From: Varroa destructor
Taxonomy: Eukaryota > Arthropoda > Arachnida > Mesostigmata > Varroidae
NCBI RefSeq assembly: GCF_002443255.2
Contig: NW_019211456.1
Coordinates: 46,820,324 to 46,884,323, forward strand
Length of the DNA: 64,000 nt
Direction: 5' to 3'
Shown piece after piece: positions 51,901 through 62,619 of the stretch. The notes beneath the pieces were generated by a model. The model saw nothing but the letters and a program-made list of their open reading frames with translations, was not told where the DNA came from and did no database searches. The position numbers were made by a program, and so were the translations under genes. Positions within the stretch are counted from its first letter, which is position 1, and the number at the start of each line of letters is the position of its first letter.

Positions 51901-54900
51901 TTAAATCGCCGACGTCTAAAATGGTGTTTGGTCATCATCTATACGAAGTTGAACTATAGGAGGGGTCCATATGAAAGTTTACTGTTGAATTGAGCAGTGT
52001 CGCTTCAAGTGGGCCTATCTCAATACTGCCCCGTAATTCTCTCCTATCTGATTGCACATGCAAATATATACTTTCTATATAGTTTACTCATGATCGTTTA
52101 GTATAATCATCGCACATTAGTATATGAGGATCTGTCAGAAAATACCTTAATTCATTTCTGTGTATGTTTCATTAAAGCAAGCTCTCCTATTCGTGAAAAT
52201 TCGAGGTAAACCAATCAGGGTGACGATTAAGCGCGAGTAATATGCCAAGCGCGATATAAATAACTAAGTGCGCGGGAATTATGTAAATTACAGGGTACTG
52301 CGGAAAATCGTGAAGCGATAAAACGTGAGAGTGTTGCTCATAGGTTGCGGTGGATGCAACGCGTAACAGGACCGTCGACCTTAATACATGTATCACAGTG
52401 AAATCGACTGATTCAGGCTAGGAATTATCAGTCGTTAAGGGTTCAGGTAGTCTGATCAGAAAGCGTTTTACGAATCGGAACACACAATTTACATAGTTAA
52501 TTCATGCAATGAACAAAACGAACCCTCAGTTATACACGAATTCCAGCTGTTACACTCGATAGAGAAAAAGTCTCGTTGAGATGATCCGACGCATCGAATA
52601 CTAGTTTACGACGCCTATGGCTTGCTTGACTTTTAATGCTGAAAATGCGAGTCAGAGCGTATTGCGAGCTAAGAAACATCATTAACATTAGCAGTACAAG
52701 ATGCCGCTATCGACATACAACACCCTTGCCAATCTGCCGACTATCCAATGCTGTACGTATATTCTAGGGAATCGCTGTTGTGTTAAATTTGTTGGAAAAC
52801 TGAAAGTTTTAGTCAACTGAAATTAATTATATGTCTGATAATACACAGGTCATAACCCAATCACTGCCTATCGATTGAAAGCAGAAGTGCAAACCTAAAT
52901 GTTTCAAACTTTATGTTTGGTACATTAAGCGGCCCACCAGAGCGTAGGCGCCCAGCACGAAACGAAATATGTCTACACCCGGATCATTTCGCGTGTCTTC
53001 AACTTTGGTACGCAGACACGTTACCACTACCGTCATTGCGGAAGCGCAGTCAAGTGATAGCTCTATTCGAACTCTAAATCAAGCCGGGCCGCGCTTCTTT
53101 GAACGCTTATAATATTGACTTGATAGTTTTGAATGTCGAGCAAAGGCACACGAAATGGCATCATTTTCTACAGGTCGCCTAGTTAGAGTGGTAAGATGAA
53201 TCAAGCTAAGCTATGCCTATTTCTCGCTAATATAGGCCGTATTACACTGCGGCTAGGGGATCTGGTCTTTGCTGTGGGCGACACTTTCGCTTGCAGACAG
53301 TGAATTAAGGCGCTATATTCACGCTAAAGTAACTGACAATATACGAGAAGCCATTGAGACCGTTGCTTCCAAACAACATCGAACGATAAGTTGTAGTTCT
53401 TTCCAGGTCATAATGGGCTGTAAACGATCCTGTCTTTTTGGGAACACCATTAAGCATTGCACGCTCTTGTCTTACATGAGAAGATCGCTGACAGACTTTG
53501 TCGATCATACGAACCGCTCATTTCCTAAGCGCATAGTCATCATTCATAATTAGTCAATTTGCTCATCCGATCGGGTTTACAACACTTCATTATTGGATCA
53601 AGCATCTTCAACGTCGATCTTCCAACCCATTTCGGTGATAAAGAAGCGACAGACTAAACTGTTCTAGCGCTTCACACCACCAAGTAATGTTATACCCTAA
53701 ATGATCCTATAGCGAAAGCTGGACCGCTTATGCACGTTTGTTGACTCGACGGCGCAGATCGAGAGTCAGGTAGCTAGAACCTCTAACTGGAAGCTTCGAT
53801 TTGAAGTACGGAACCGTACGTCTAACGAAAGCTGCTATCAGATAACTGTTTTCATTTCTACTGGCGAATAACGCTTCAAAATCTATCTCAGTTACCTCAC
53901 TAGGTACAATTCGCTAAAAGAAGAATCAATTCTAGCGTGGACAGATTATGGTCGTTCACGCTAGTTGTTTACAGTACAGCGCAGATGTAGCTCCATTGAA
54001 GAAAACGGTCGTCCGTTTTACCCCTAACGCATGCGTACAGTATAAGAGGGTAGGACATAGAAGAACGAAGGCCATAACATTATATGGATAATTTGGTCGT
54101 TACTTGAATCGATGATTTTCAATAGTGAAAATAATCCAAGTGTATTGCAACTATGGGAAACCTAACAGCGGGCCGGAGAACATAATTTGTTCTTGCAATG
54201 AGACATATTTGAATCGGCTATGTCGTGCCAATCTCTCGTCGCCATTATCCATCTAAAACGTTTAGGATATGTTGCATTGGATTTTACGCGAGGACTCATT
54301 TTTCTCAAATTATTCAGGCCTTTAATATAACCTTCTTATTAGACATTATTCTATTCCGTATATACAAGACGCTATATTTACAAAACGAATTTCCCTTTGC
54401 TATAATCAATATGTAGCAAGTAATTAAGTACAAATAAATGCCTTAAAACAGCTTATAAAATTAACTACTTTAAACAAAAGCCTATTTACATAGCAGGAAT
54501 CGAATTAAATAATAAAAAGCAGTAAGATTCAGGCAAAATAACATCTACGAACGAATGGTCCTCAATAACTATACAGGGACCGCCGTCTGCCTTTAACGCC
54601 TGTTGCTTAACTAGCCTTAACTGTCTTTTTAGCCATCTTGATTAGCGCGAAAATGCGAAAGATCGTCTAAGTTGAAACGTTGACAGTCTGCCGCCACACA
54701 TCTCTACGAAGCCGTGCATATATTGTTAATAATCTTTAATATAAGTTTTTACTAATCCTCTCACACTTGCAGCCTTGTTGAATTACACCGAAAAAATCAT
54801 GGAAGTAATCAAATTGTTTGTGAAACACTGTTCCCATACATAATTATCGAAAAGCACTTACCGGTATACCGCGAAGAAAACCGAACAGAAATATTGGAAT

Positions 54901-55050
54901 GTGCCAAACTCCCAGCCTCTGGAAAAGGTCATCGAGGGTCGGTTTTCCTTTGTTGGGTCTGATACTAAATGTCGCCTGTTTGCCATTATCCTGAGCATCC
55001 TTTTTATCACGCACGCCAGTATTACAGGCATCGTCATCCGGGCACGGCAT
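45703..55050 (-). CDS. SLC22-family (organic ion transporter) MFS carrier, eight exons
   Basis: Joined exons on the minus strand: 55050-54862, 50797-50597, 49239-49011, 48588-48420, 47821-47579, 47184-46967, 46372-46191, 45933-45703. They total 1662 bases (553 residues plus stop), all junction phases agree and every intron is GT-AG. Family marks in order: TM1 region LGVWHIPIFLFGFLRGIP; a large Cys-rich extracellular loop with N-glycosylation sequons (NNT, NGS) ending in a GLVCDRIWL block; the MFS motif ISDWWGRK; the VETVSP block before TM5; the loop hallmark VPESPRW; RKRTL; SEAYPTVIRALA before TM11; and the tail FEQPLPDNVK. About 550 residues and 12 membrane spans are typical of SLC22. By family, it should move organic cations, anions or carnitine-like zwitterions across the plasma membrane; the substrate cannot be read from sequence. 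The start is the first ATG after an in-frame TGA. The cytosolic C-terminus carries an Asn run. Confidence 0.93.
46191..46372 (-). CDS. SLC22 gene exon 7 (residues 417-477)
   Basis: Acceptor ATTAATTAATTAG, donor GTAAGT, ending in phase 0. It encodes LLIMGKVCTSVNMSVSRVA (TM10), the conserved SEAYPTVIRALAISLAATAG and IGSCIAPFF (TM11). An overlapping TTAGAG acceptor two bases on does not preserve the frame. Confidence 0.93.
46967..47184 (-). CDS. SLC22 gene exon 6 (residues 344-416)
   Basis: Acceptor TTTTTGTTATTACAG, donor GTTTGT (weak but frame-consistent). It encodes AVSNLLWYYLTVSTTTV, a TM8 segment, the short basic loop KWAPRKRTLFV typical between TM8 and TM9, and TM9. Confidence 0.92.
47325..47341. 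repeat. (AAT)n short repeat in SLC22 intron 5
   Basis: About five AAT units, between exons 5 and 6. Confidence 0.85.
47579..47821 (-). CDS. SLC22 gene exon 5 (residues 263-343)
   Basis: Acceptor ACGTCTACAG. The split codon TT|C gives Phe before LVPESPRWQLSTGRLNEAEK, the hallmark of the large intracellular loop between TM6 and TM7. A charged loop follows, then TM7 begins at TTFVFTFCM. Donor GTTAGT in phase 2; a nearby GTATAT site would break the downstream frame, so it was not used. Confidence 0.94.
48420..48588 (-). CDS. SLC22 gene exon 4 (residues 207-262)
   Basis: Acceptor TTTTTCGTATAG, donor GTAAGT; starts in phase 1 and ends in phase 2. It encodes VVETVSPQQRYMPT, a TM5 with GTGWSTGMLILPLFAW, and RDWTYLQLLTAVTVLPLCALW. 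A longer open frame over the same bases is an antisense or out-of-frame shadow and shares no family motif. Confidence 0.93.
49011..49239 (-). CDS. SLC22 gene exon 3 (residues 131-206)
   Basis: Acceptor TTCCGAACAG, donor GTAAGG, leaving phase 1. It covers TM2 to TM4: SLAQSLYLWGLMVGG, the MFS signature ISDWWGRK between TM2 and TM3, and a GRFISACGVVGF block. Joining directly after CDRIWL reproduces the usual family order. Confidence 0.95.
50597..50797 (-). CDS. SLC22 gene exon 2 (residues 64-130)
   Basis: Acceptor CCTCTACAG, donor GTTAGT, 201 bases, phase 0 at both ends. It completes TM1 and encodes the large extracellular loop with several Cys, two N-glycosylation sequons (NNT and NGS) and the family block FEFDRTVYGYTIMEQYGLVCD.. 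ending at CDRIWL. Confidence 0.93.
50798..54861 (-). other. First intron of the SLC22 gene (4.06 kb)
   Basis: Bounded by a GTAAGT donor and a CTACAG acceptor. Mostly AT-rich and featureless. A higher-GC part at about 52900-53560 contains an open plus-strand frame (53269-53553, 94 residues, segment LRRYIHAKVTDNIREAIETV). I do not recognise it; it may be a transposon fragment or chance. Confidence 0.6.
54862..55050 (-). CDS. SLC22 gene exon 1 (residues 1-63)
   Basis: First coding exon. ATG at 55050 follows an in-frame TGA about 36 bases upstream, so no longer N-terminus fits without another exon. It encodes a hydrophilic acidic and basic cytosolic start, then TLDDLFQRLGVW and the start of TM1. 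It ends in phase 0 at a consensus GTAAGT donor (CCG|GTAAGT). Confidence 0.87.
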
Positions 55051-55405
55051 CACCGCTATTGTCGTTTGGCGTATGGCACTTTTCGTTCACAGTTCATCGA
55101 TTGAGGCAATACACATATACATAAATTATTTTTTCATTCATTTACAGTTACTACCAAAATAGCTAACTGGTTAGAGGGTCGGGTTATATCGTCGGGAGCC
55201 AAATATGTGCTTTACTTTACTCACGACCTACCCTGTGGTCTGTGTTCAAAAATGTCTAGGCGATCTATCCGCGTTCCGCTTTCAAACCAATCTGGCTACA
55301 ACATGGAAGGACACAAGAGGTAATCCGGTAAATAGATATATCACCAACTTGTGTCGCTTATAGCGCATCACCTATCAACCATGCGTTCATTTGGCCGTCC
55401 AACGT

Positions 55406-55446
55406 AAGCTTCCGTCATTTGTCTATAAATGACTGATAGGAAGCTT
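55406..55446. repeat. Interrupted hairpin
   Basis: AAGCTTCC (55406-55413) pairs with GGAAGCTT (55439-55446), and GTCATTT (55414-55420) with AAATGAC (55427-55433); six-base loop, five-base one-sided bulge (TGATA). About 360 bases upstream of the SLC22 start codon. Confidence 0.8.
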
Positions 55447-55770
55447 TTTCGTTACTATAAATATGGAAACCTATTCAAAAGCCGTGTGCAGTTCCTTACA
55501 CAGCATGAATGTACAGACGGATGCTAACTGATGAAGCCGAACGTCATCACATACAATGTTCTGATAACAACGTTAGCTTTCCTCAAGTAAAATACAAAAG
55601 GAGACAAACGGTCCATTTGGTAAGAACTAGTACGCATACTCCCTTTCATCCAGAGAAGAGCAACATGAATAAAGGTACTCACTCAAAAAGCTAGGTATAT
55701 TTTACAAACACGCTGCTTTAGATAGAGCGCTTCGAGGTCAACTCTCCGCCGGTCTGCGGAGTCTCATTGC

Positions 55771-55792
55771 GTGTGTGTGTGTGTGTGTGTGT
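55771..55792. repeat. (GT)n microsatellite
   Basis: Eleven tandem GT units. Confidence 0.95.
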
Positions 55793-58700
55793 ATATTATG
55801 AAGGACTCATATTTACACGTGTTTAAAAAGAATATCTACCACTATCGAATACAACTGAATAGTAATCTCGCACCGCAAACCGTAACGAAGCGATGGAATT
55901 ATTTGGTAGGTATTAACGTTCCCAGCTTAATTTATATTTTCTTTTTTTTTTTTCATAAGAGTCTGAAAGCGAATGCGGAAAATGCTTTCGCCGCGATGAG
56001 CTGTTTCCGTATGAGTTACTTTGTTTACGATAATGGATTGTTATTTGCTGCCGGTGGTTACTGGCTAGCTATAACATTCTTGAGGTAAGCACGCAACGGT
56101 GTCTGTGACCTTTAGGGTAAATTGTAATTGACCAATAAGCTTTCCAGTAGCAATCTCGTTTGTGCTTAAACGTGCTTTCGTTAGCACACCATCAATCAAA
56201 GCGATCGCCGTCAATCACTGATGGATCGAAAATTCGGCCAAGGTTCAAAACATATAGTAAAAGCACTCAACCGGCGCTAGTGTCTATGACGTCTGCTACG
56301 ATAAAAACTAGGAATAATTAGAGCTAGAGATGTTCTAGATTCTGTATCGTATACATCTGCTTTAACACTTTTCCGACAACGTGTTATATGATCCTCTGTA
56401 ATAACTAAAAACGTGGGTTCCTGTCCCAGGAAAACAAACGTTTACGTGCTGGTTCGCCCTTCTCTTGCTGCTTAGAGTATTGGAACAACCGTCTACAGAA
56501 AGAGGCGAAAATAAGCTGTTGGATTTGCCATAAGCGATGATTTGGGCGTTGTACTTTACCATTGAGTATAATGCATTGGGAAATGTAAATAAAATTATTG
56601 CTTGCTCATGCAACGCGAAGATATAATCGATATTTTATCTGATGGCTGTCATCGACGTCAGACTTTTATGGAGTCGTCTATAAACAATAGTTGGGATGAG
56701 TACATCTGGCATAGAAAGATACGTGACACACTTTAGATACCTAGCAAAGCAATGCGCAAAAGCATCCAAATGACCCGCTAGTCCGCTGTTGAACCAACTT
56801 CGCCTGTTCCCGTAAAGTCCGTGTTAGGTTTACTTGTATAATGCCAGTCAAGGCGCACTGGAGACTAAAGATGAAACGTTTTATTGTGCTCTGACATAAT
56901 TACCTTGTGACATTGGAAAATAGGCGACCACTGTAAAATGAAAGGTACATCTCGACATGCACACTTATCATAAGCAACTGAGCAAGTAAAAGTAAAAGGT
57001 CTAAAGATAGACCTTTTATCTAGGTATATACGCTCTGATTATGAATTGAAGACCCAGTCGTATCAAAAGCAAATCGTTGTAGTAAAACTTAATTTTGCTT
57101 CATTTAGTGCCGTATTCTAGTGCTAGTAATGTATTCAAAGCTTGCCGGGGCCCGTGTGCCAATGGTGAAAATCGGCAGATAGCTGTGACTACTACTAGAG
57201 TATCTCCTAATTTTCACTATTAATTGAAATATACATATGTTATTGTTTTTTACGTACAGTTTATGCGAACAGGGCCTCTAGATAGAGATCCATTATCCAG
57301 ACTACGTAAAAAAAACTCACACACAGAGATTTCTATTGCCATATAGATAAGCATACCACTAAGCGCCACGATGTTTCTTCTTTCTCTTGTTCATTCACAA
57401 ACCACCTCAAGATAAGACAAGCGGCTGGGAAAACTAGATTCTGAAAATCTACATAGGCTTATTATTAAAAAACGTGGCATGCGCTCAATTTTTTCGTTCC
57501 TATACGGGCCGCTCGTACATAGAACAACGTAACCTGGCCCAAGTGGCCAAATGACTTACATTGCTCGCATTTATTCTCACGGTCAATTTGTCAGCTTTAC
57601 TTAAATCGCCGCCTTTATTAAACGGTACATTTTTATAGCCCAAGATCAAAGTAAAGATAAAAATATAAAAGTGGGTATGCAAAAATAGTTTCGAAAGGCC
57701 CGTTCTGTATTCATTTATATTTAGCACGTATTCAATTAGACGCGTGACAACTTTGGTTTTAAGCTGTTCTCCCTAAGTTGAGCCATATCAATTTTTTAGT
57801 ATACTTTTGTTATTTACTGTTTTGTTCAACTTTACTACTTCTGCAACGTGTATGCTGTAACAAAATTGACTGCGATGAATTAGAACTCTTCGTAGATATT
57901 GAGTCTGCGCTGTTTTACTGGCGTTACTATGTACGTTTAGCTTTCTGTAAAAGCGTAACGTTCGAAAGGAACTGATCGAGCAGGCGAAACTTTCTTTCTT
58001 TCTTTATTTTAGATCTTCTTTATTTAAGATCCTTTATTTTGTTTACTATTTTTCAGCTGTCAGCCTAAATGTCAGTACGATTTACAGTATACGATCCACT
58101 TCAGTTCTTCACGTTGATTGTACCTTTTATATATATTTTTATATACATGTAAAGTAAATAGTATGATTCCGTTGGCACCTAGCTGGATAATGACTCCAAG
58201 ATTTAGAGAGACTCGTTTACTACATGAGAGTTTCTCCTCGTAGGGAGCTCCTAAAACGATTCCAGAATGCTACCTCGACAGGTAGGTGAAATCAAACACT
58301 TCACGTTCTTTATAGAGTTTAAAAATTTGACGAAGGCCAGAATATGTTGTTAATTAAATAAAACGAATTCATATTAAAGTTAATATTATTGCTTATATTC
58401 ACAAACATTGAAGTATTTGCGATCTGCTGAAGCCAAAACGTGTCAAAAGTGTGTGGGCAAATTACAACAGGCAACCTAATTGGTGTGAACTTTGTTTGTG
58501 CTAGGCTTATACCTAAAACAGATGGATAATGCCTAGACACAGCTAAAAAATGGCGTTTGTAAACTGTACATATGAAAAAGATGTTCATTTTTTTCGATTT
58601 TATTTATGAGTCGTTATTATTGACACGTGTTCCAATGAACGAATTTAGGTATACTGCGTACCTGTAGGGATTGTTTGCCTTTCAGAGACCACAAAGGATA

Positions 58701-58823
58701 TTTAGTAAATTGGAGACTGACCAGATACTTTTGAGTTTCGCAATTGTTGCTCGTATTTGAACCTCGCCTCCGATTATCACCAAAGACAAAAGAACGGTTA
58801 CACGTTTTAGACATATTATGCAT

Positions 58824-58842
58824 GTATATATATATATATATA
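58824..58842. repeat. (TA)n microsatellite
   Basis: TA tract following CATG. Confidence 0.92.
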
Positions 58843-58930
58843 ATTAAAGCTCGTACAAACAAATTAGGAGTTTTGGTCGCTGTCGCTACGCAAGGATGAG
58901 GCTCTGCTTGAATGAATAGCATTTTCGCTG

Positions 58931-59320
58931 TTACTGGTGCGTTACCACTACAAGTGGCAGCAGTGAAAGAATTGTCAAGGCCAAAAGGCTGGTCAATTTG
59001 AAGATGCCAAAGTGGCCGGCCAAGCAGCAAGGCATAGATCTATGGTCCTTCTTTTCCAACAACCCAGAAAAAAGTTCCGGTTCGCACGAGTAAAGCAACG
59101 CTGGGAATGATCGCACGACCTTGTTACATCTAACCCTGGGCAACTGTGCTAAAGTGTTGGGTAAGAACTGGTCGAACACGGACGGCTCTAACCCGTACAT
59201 TGCGACACATACAGGGCTACCGTGGTCGAGTGTGAGGGCCCGTACCAGCCTAACCGTTTCGGTCACTAGAGCTGTATAAGGATGAATGGAACGAATAGCA
59301 CTTCTGCCGGTACGAGCGCG
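58931..59320 (-). CDS. Possible exon with high GC3 and a hydrophobic end, unknown
   Basis: One hundred and twenty-nine codons open between stops on the minus strand, with many G/C third positions: AIRSIHPYTALVTETVRLVR, then GLEPSVFDQFLPNTLAQLPR, ending in a hydrophobic run LTSLLALTILSLLPLVVV before TAA. There is no ATG near its start. The opposite strand is also open apart from one TAA (KAKRLVNLKMPKWPAKQQGI then DLWSFFSNNPEKSSGSHE), with a possible acceptor CACTACAAG and a GTAAGA donor, so the coding strand cannot be decided from this sequence alone. Confidence 0.25.
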   Translation of the reverse strand, partial: RARTGRSAIRSIHPYTALVTETVRLVRALTLDHGSPVCVAMYGLEPSVFDQFLPNTLAQLPRVRCNKVVRSFPALLYSCEPELFSGLLEKKDHRSMPCCLAGHFGIFKLTSLLALTILSLLPLVVVTHQ

Positions 59321-62121
59321 TCATCGTTAGTACGTACATATATATTTTCTTGTTCAGTAGAATAAAACGGCATCAAGCCATTTTCTAAAATATATGAAAT
59401 AATTTAAGATGATAGAGAATACTCGAAAGAAATTCTGATATTGGGAGTGCGCAGATTGAGCTCAATAGCCAAATTGCAAGAAAAACAAGAACTAGTTTGC
59501 GACCGTGGCAGATCTTGTCTGCAGCTAGACCCTTAAAGCGATGCTTAGTGATCTGCTTCTCAGTTGCTTAGTGTTTAACAAAATGTCTGACTGAATTTGG
59601 CCAATCCTGTTGCCACAAGCAACCGAAATGATGCTCTGGTTGTGTTTTAACCAAAAATTGCGAAGACAGACCGATTTATACAAGATATCTTAGCGTTGAT
59701 AAGTCCGCAGTACTACTTCTTTGTTCAATATAGACCATCATCCATCTTCACCGCTTGTGACAATTTCGGCCAGAAGATATTGAAAACCGAGAAAAAATCG
59801 CTAAACGTCTAGCTGTTGACAAAATCCGCCATTATGGCTAATCATTTTTTAAGAATTCGCTTGAAGACTAGGGATAAGGTTTGGAGGCTAAGCTTCCTTT
59901 CGGCCGTTTTCCAAATTTCTGTTCAAAGATGATCTTCGAGAAATGATTTTGCGAACCCTAAATAATGCAATAGTGTGCAATCCTATTTCACTAAAAGGCG
60001 ATAAATGTTAGCTTTACTTTGTTCTACATTCAGTGTACTATAACAGAGCTCGTATGCGATTCTAGCAGTACGACACACTAATGTCAGGGCTGAGCTCAGA
60101 AAAAGCGCAAAACCTCTCGAACAGTGGAACACCTCTGAATTAAAAAAAAAAAAAAAAAAAACTATACATACAATGTTTCAAAAAATCGTTCGTTTGCTTT
60201 GGAAAAAGGTCACCTATTAATCTTAACTTTATTTCGATCCGAAATGCAGACTTTTTTTTTCGTTTTTGCGACGATGCGCCGAGCGAGCGTCCCAGAAGTA
60301 GTGGTATTTAGTCGAGAGCAATTTATGTAAAGCACGGTTATCTCGCAAAGTACGTGTCAACTTTACTGCGTGACTAACTTCATTGACTTGGAGCTTACCA
60401 TACACGTACGCGGAATTTAAATAACAGCTGATGAGGGACGAAACGGGGCAAATGTAGAATTCAAAGAGCGGACCCTTGTTCGTTCATAATGAAAATACAC
60501 TTGGCTGAAAACTGCGAACGGCAAGAGAGCCTCATTGAAGTTGTTACTGTTTAGTAATGTACGGCCCGTTTCATTTTATTTTAGCAAGAATCGGCAATGG
60601 ACTTTCAGCATAAATGTTTATATCTCTCTACGGCATGATTTGTCACAAATGGCTTTATATAAGCTTTGCCTCGTTAGCTTAGCATCTATCCTTTATCAAG
60701 TGGGATTCTTAAATATTATCAAAATAGCATTATAATTAATATTCTGTTTGCAATAGAAAAACAAAGTTTTAAACATTTCCTCTGTTTCTCAATAAACTAT
60801 AGACGGATGTTCTCACGGTCTGTCCACATGTATACAACTTTGTTCGATAAATTAGCACAGGCTCAGAAATGTACTTTCTAGCAATTTGTGTACAATAGAA
60901 TTAATATCAGTCATGCTATTTTGCTGTGGTTAATTTTTTCAGCGAAACGAGTTATTACTTTCATCTAATATAATATAAATATTATTATTATACTATAATA
61001 GTCGGTCGGTTTAAGGCCGCACTCTGAATTAATAAAGACAAGAGATTCGCCGACTGGGGGTCCACATTGATCTCCCCAATGACTACTAAAGACAGCATGT
61101 AACCAGCATAAGCTTTCCAACAAGCAATCCGAACCAAGCGCAAACAGGAATCGTTTAAAATTTGGAAAGTCGCCCTCGATACGCTGGCTTAAATAACGAA
61201 GCCTCTGGCACGTTTCAGGTAGGAGTAAAGAAATTGATATATTTACGCTAAGGCATTTTCACTTTCTTTTGTATTTTTATCTATTGATATGATAATTTTC
61301 ATTACAAAATTTCTGATATCCTGAGATTTTTCTTTATTCCAAACCTTAACGCCACGCATTCAAATCGCCAACCTTCCACGTGCATTCCAGGTGCAGCCTA
61401 ACACTCGAGTACTCGAGTAAGGATTTCATCGATTGTAGCTCGAACTTTATGTATAGAACGTATCCAATAAACGACTTGTTTCTGACGTACACTTCAGCTC
61501 TGAGGTTTCACCACGAGCGAAAGGCTAGTACCCAACAAAGGCGCGGGGTATTTTGTAGGACCTTTTTCTTCAACCCGCCTGTACGGAAGGCTCCCATCAA
61601 GATATGGTTCTACAGCGCGATGCTATCTATTGCGCAGGAGGCTTGTTCTGTTGACAATTAAATTAGCCGCGTTTGCCCGAATGCGTGCTAGAGTAGTGAA
61701 CTCAAGTAACTTCTATAAGTCATCGCACTGTTAAAGAAAAATGCTACCATTGCATTTTTCAGGACACCCCGTTGATAAGCGGAAACCTTGCCAGTTTGAC
61801 ATTTCCATCGATGATACGAACCACTGCAATACCGATCGGTATTCGACTTGTCGGAAACCTGTCCATTGATCAAAGTAGTCAATGTTCACCTCGATTTTGT
61901 ATGACTATGGCATGTACTCTGCTAATTTTGAAAGGACACGAGGCCTGATGGAAACTAAATCAGTGATATATCAGTGACAGTGAAGGATTCGTTGTAACGT
62001 GTTTCATCCACATCCTGCTGGTGTACTGATACGCCAGATGCGATGTGTCTGCAGGGCTCTGATTCGACAAAGTACGCCCTCTATTATTTTGCCCGGTCAT
62101 GCATAGGACTATCACAAATGA
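59321..62121. other. AT-rich, no gene assigned
   Basis: Contains a poly-A run. A 93-codon plus frame at 61380-61661 has no recognisable domain. No other support. Confidence 0.4.
60142..60161. repeat. Poly-A run (20 A)
   Basis: Homopolymer; no retroelement identified upstream. Confidence 0.9.
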
Positions 62122-62619
62122 CACAGCTTTTCTACATTGTGCTCCCTCTTATGGCCGGCTACCGCCGTTACAATTACTGTATCAGCTGTTGTCCAACTGC
62201 ACCAGAAGATGGATTCCGCAGCCGGTTGGTGGCATGAAAACAAATCACTGGTGGACACGGTCGCACAGGCCAGCTCAAGATATTACCGTGGAACTAGTGC
62301 GTCGACTGAACAAATTTTACTTATTGATCCGCATGCAGTAACGATCACTTAGTCGCGTAAGTTGAGCGGTAGTTTCAGATGTTAAGAAGATGTTAACGTT
62401 GGTGAGTACCAGTCATAGCCATTGAATTTCGATGAACCGGAAAGTATGTTACATGTCGTGATTGTCAATCCCGAGTACCTAGTTTGATTGATGGCTGACG
62501 CTTCAGTTATCAGTGACGCAGTGCAGCAGACCAATCTCAAGCCGAACGTCCGAATGATGCTACGGGCAAAAGTAAACGAACTATACTGCAATGTAGGATA
62601 TGGATCATGGCCGTTCTAA
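62122..62619 (+). pseudogene. Single-frame coding relic with four internal stops, unknown family
   Basis: One plus-strand frame (positions equal to 1 mod 3) reads as protein over about 165 codons but is cut by four stops, the first a TAG at 62350-62352. Pieces: VVQLHQKMDSAAGWWHENKS, LVDTVAQASSRYYRGTSAST, EQILLIDPHAVTIT, then LNFDEPESMLHVVIVNPEYL, and LMADASVISDAVQQTNLKPN with VRMMLRAKVNELYCNVGYGS before a final TAA. The persistence of one frame across stops, with no frameshift, points to a fairly recent loss of function. I do not recognise the family. Confidence 0.45.

Larger units (their letters stand above)
55051..58930. other. Upstream region of the SLC22 gene; no other gene seen
   Basis: Should contain the SLC22 promoter and 5' UTR just above 55050, but I cannot mark a transcription start. 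Holds a hairpin at 55406-55446, a (GT)n repeat, a short hairpin at 56993-57018 (11-bp arms TAAAAGGTCTA, loop AAGA) and a (TA)n tract. A 105-codon plus frame at 55771-56088 begins inside the (GT)n repeat and looks like chance. Confidence 0.4.

Noticed and set aside
55771..56088. 105-codon plus frame starting inside the (GT)n repeat
   Set aside because: The N-terminus is repeat-encoded and there is no domain or codon bias.
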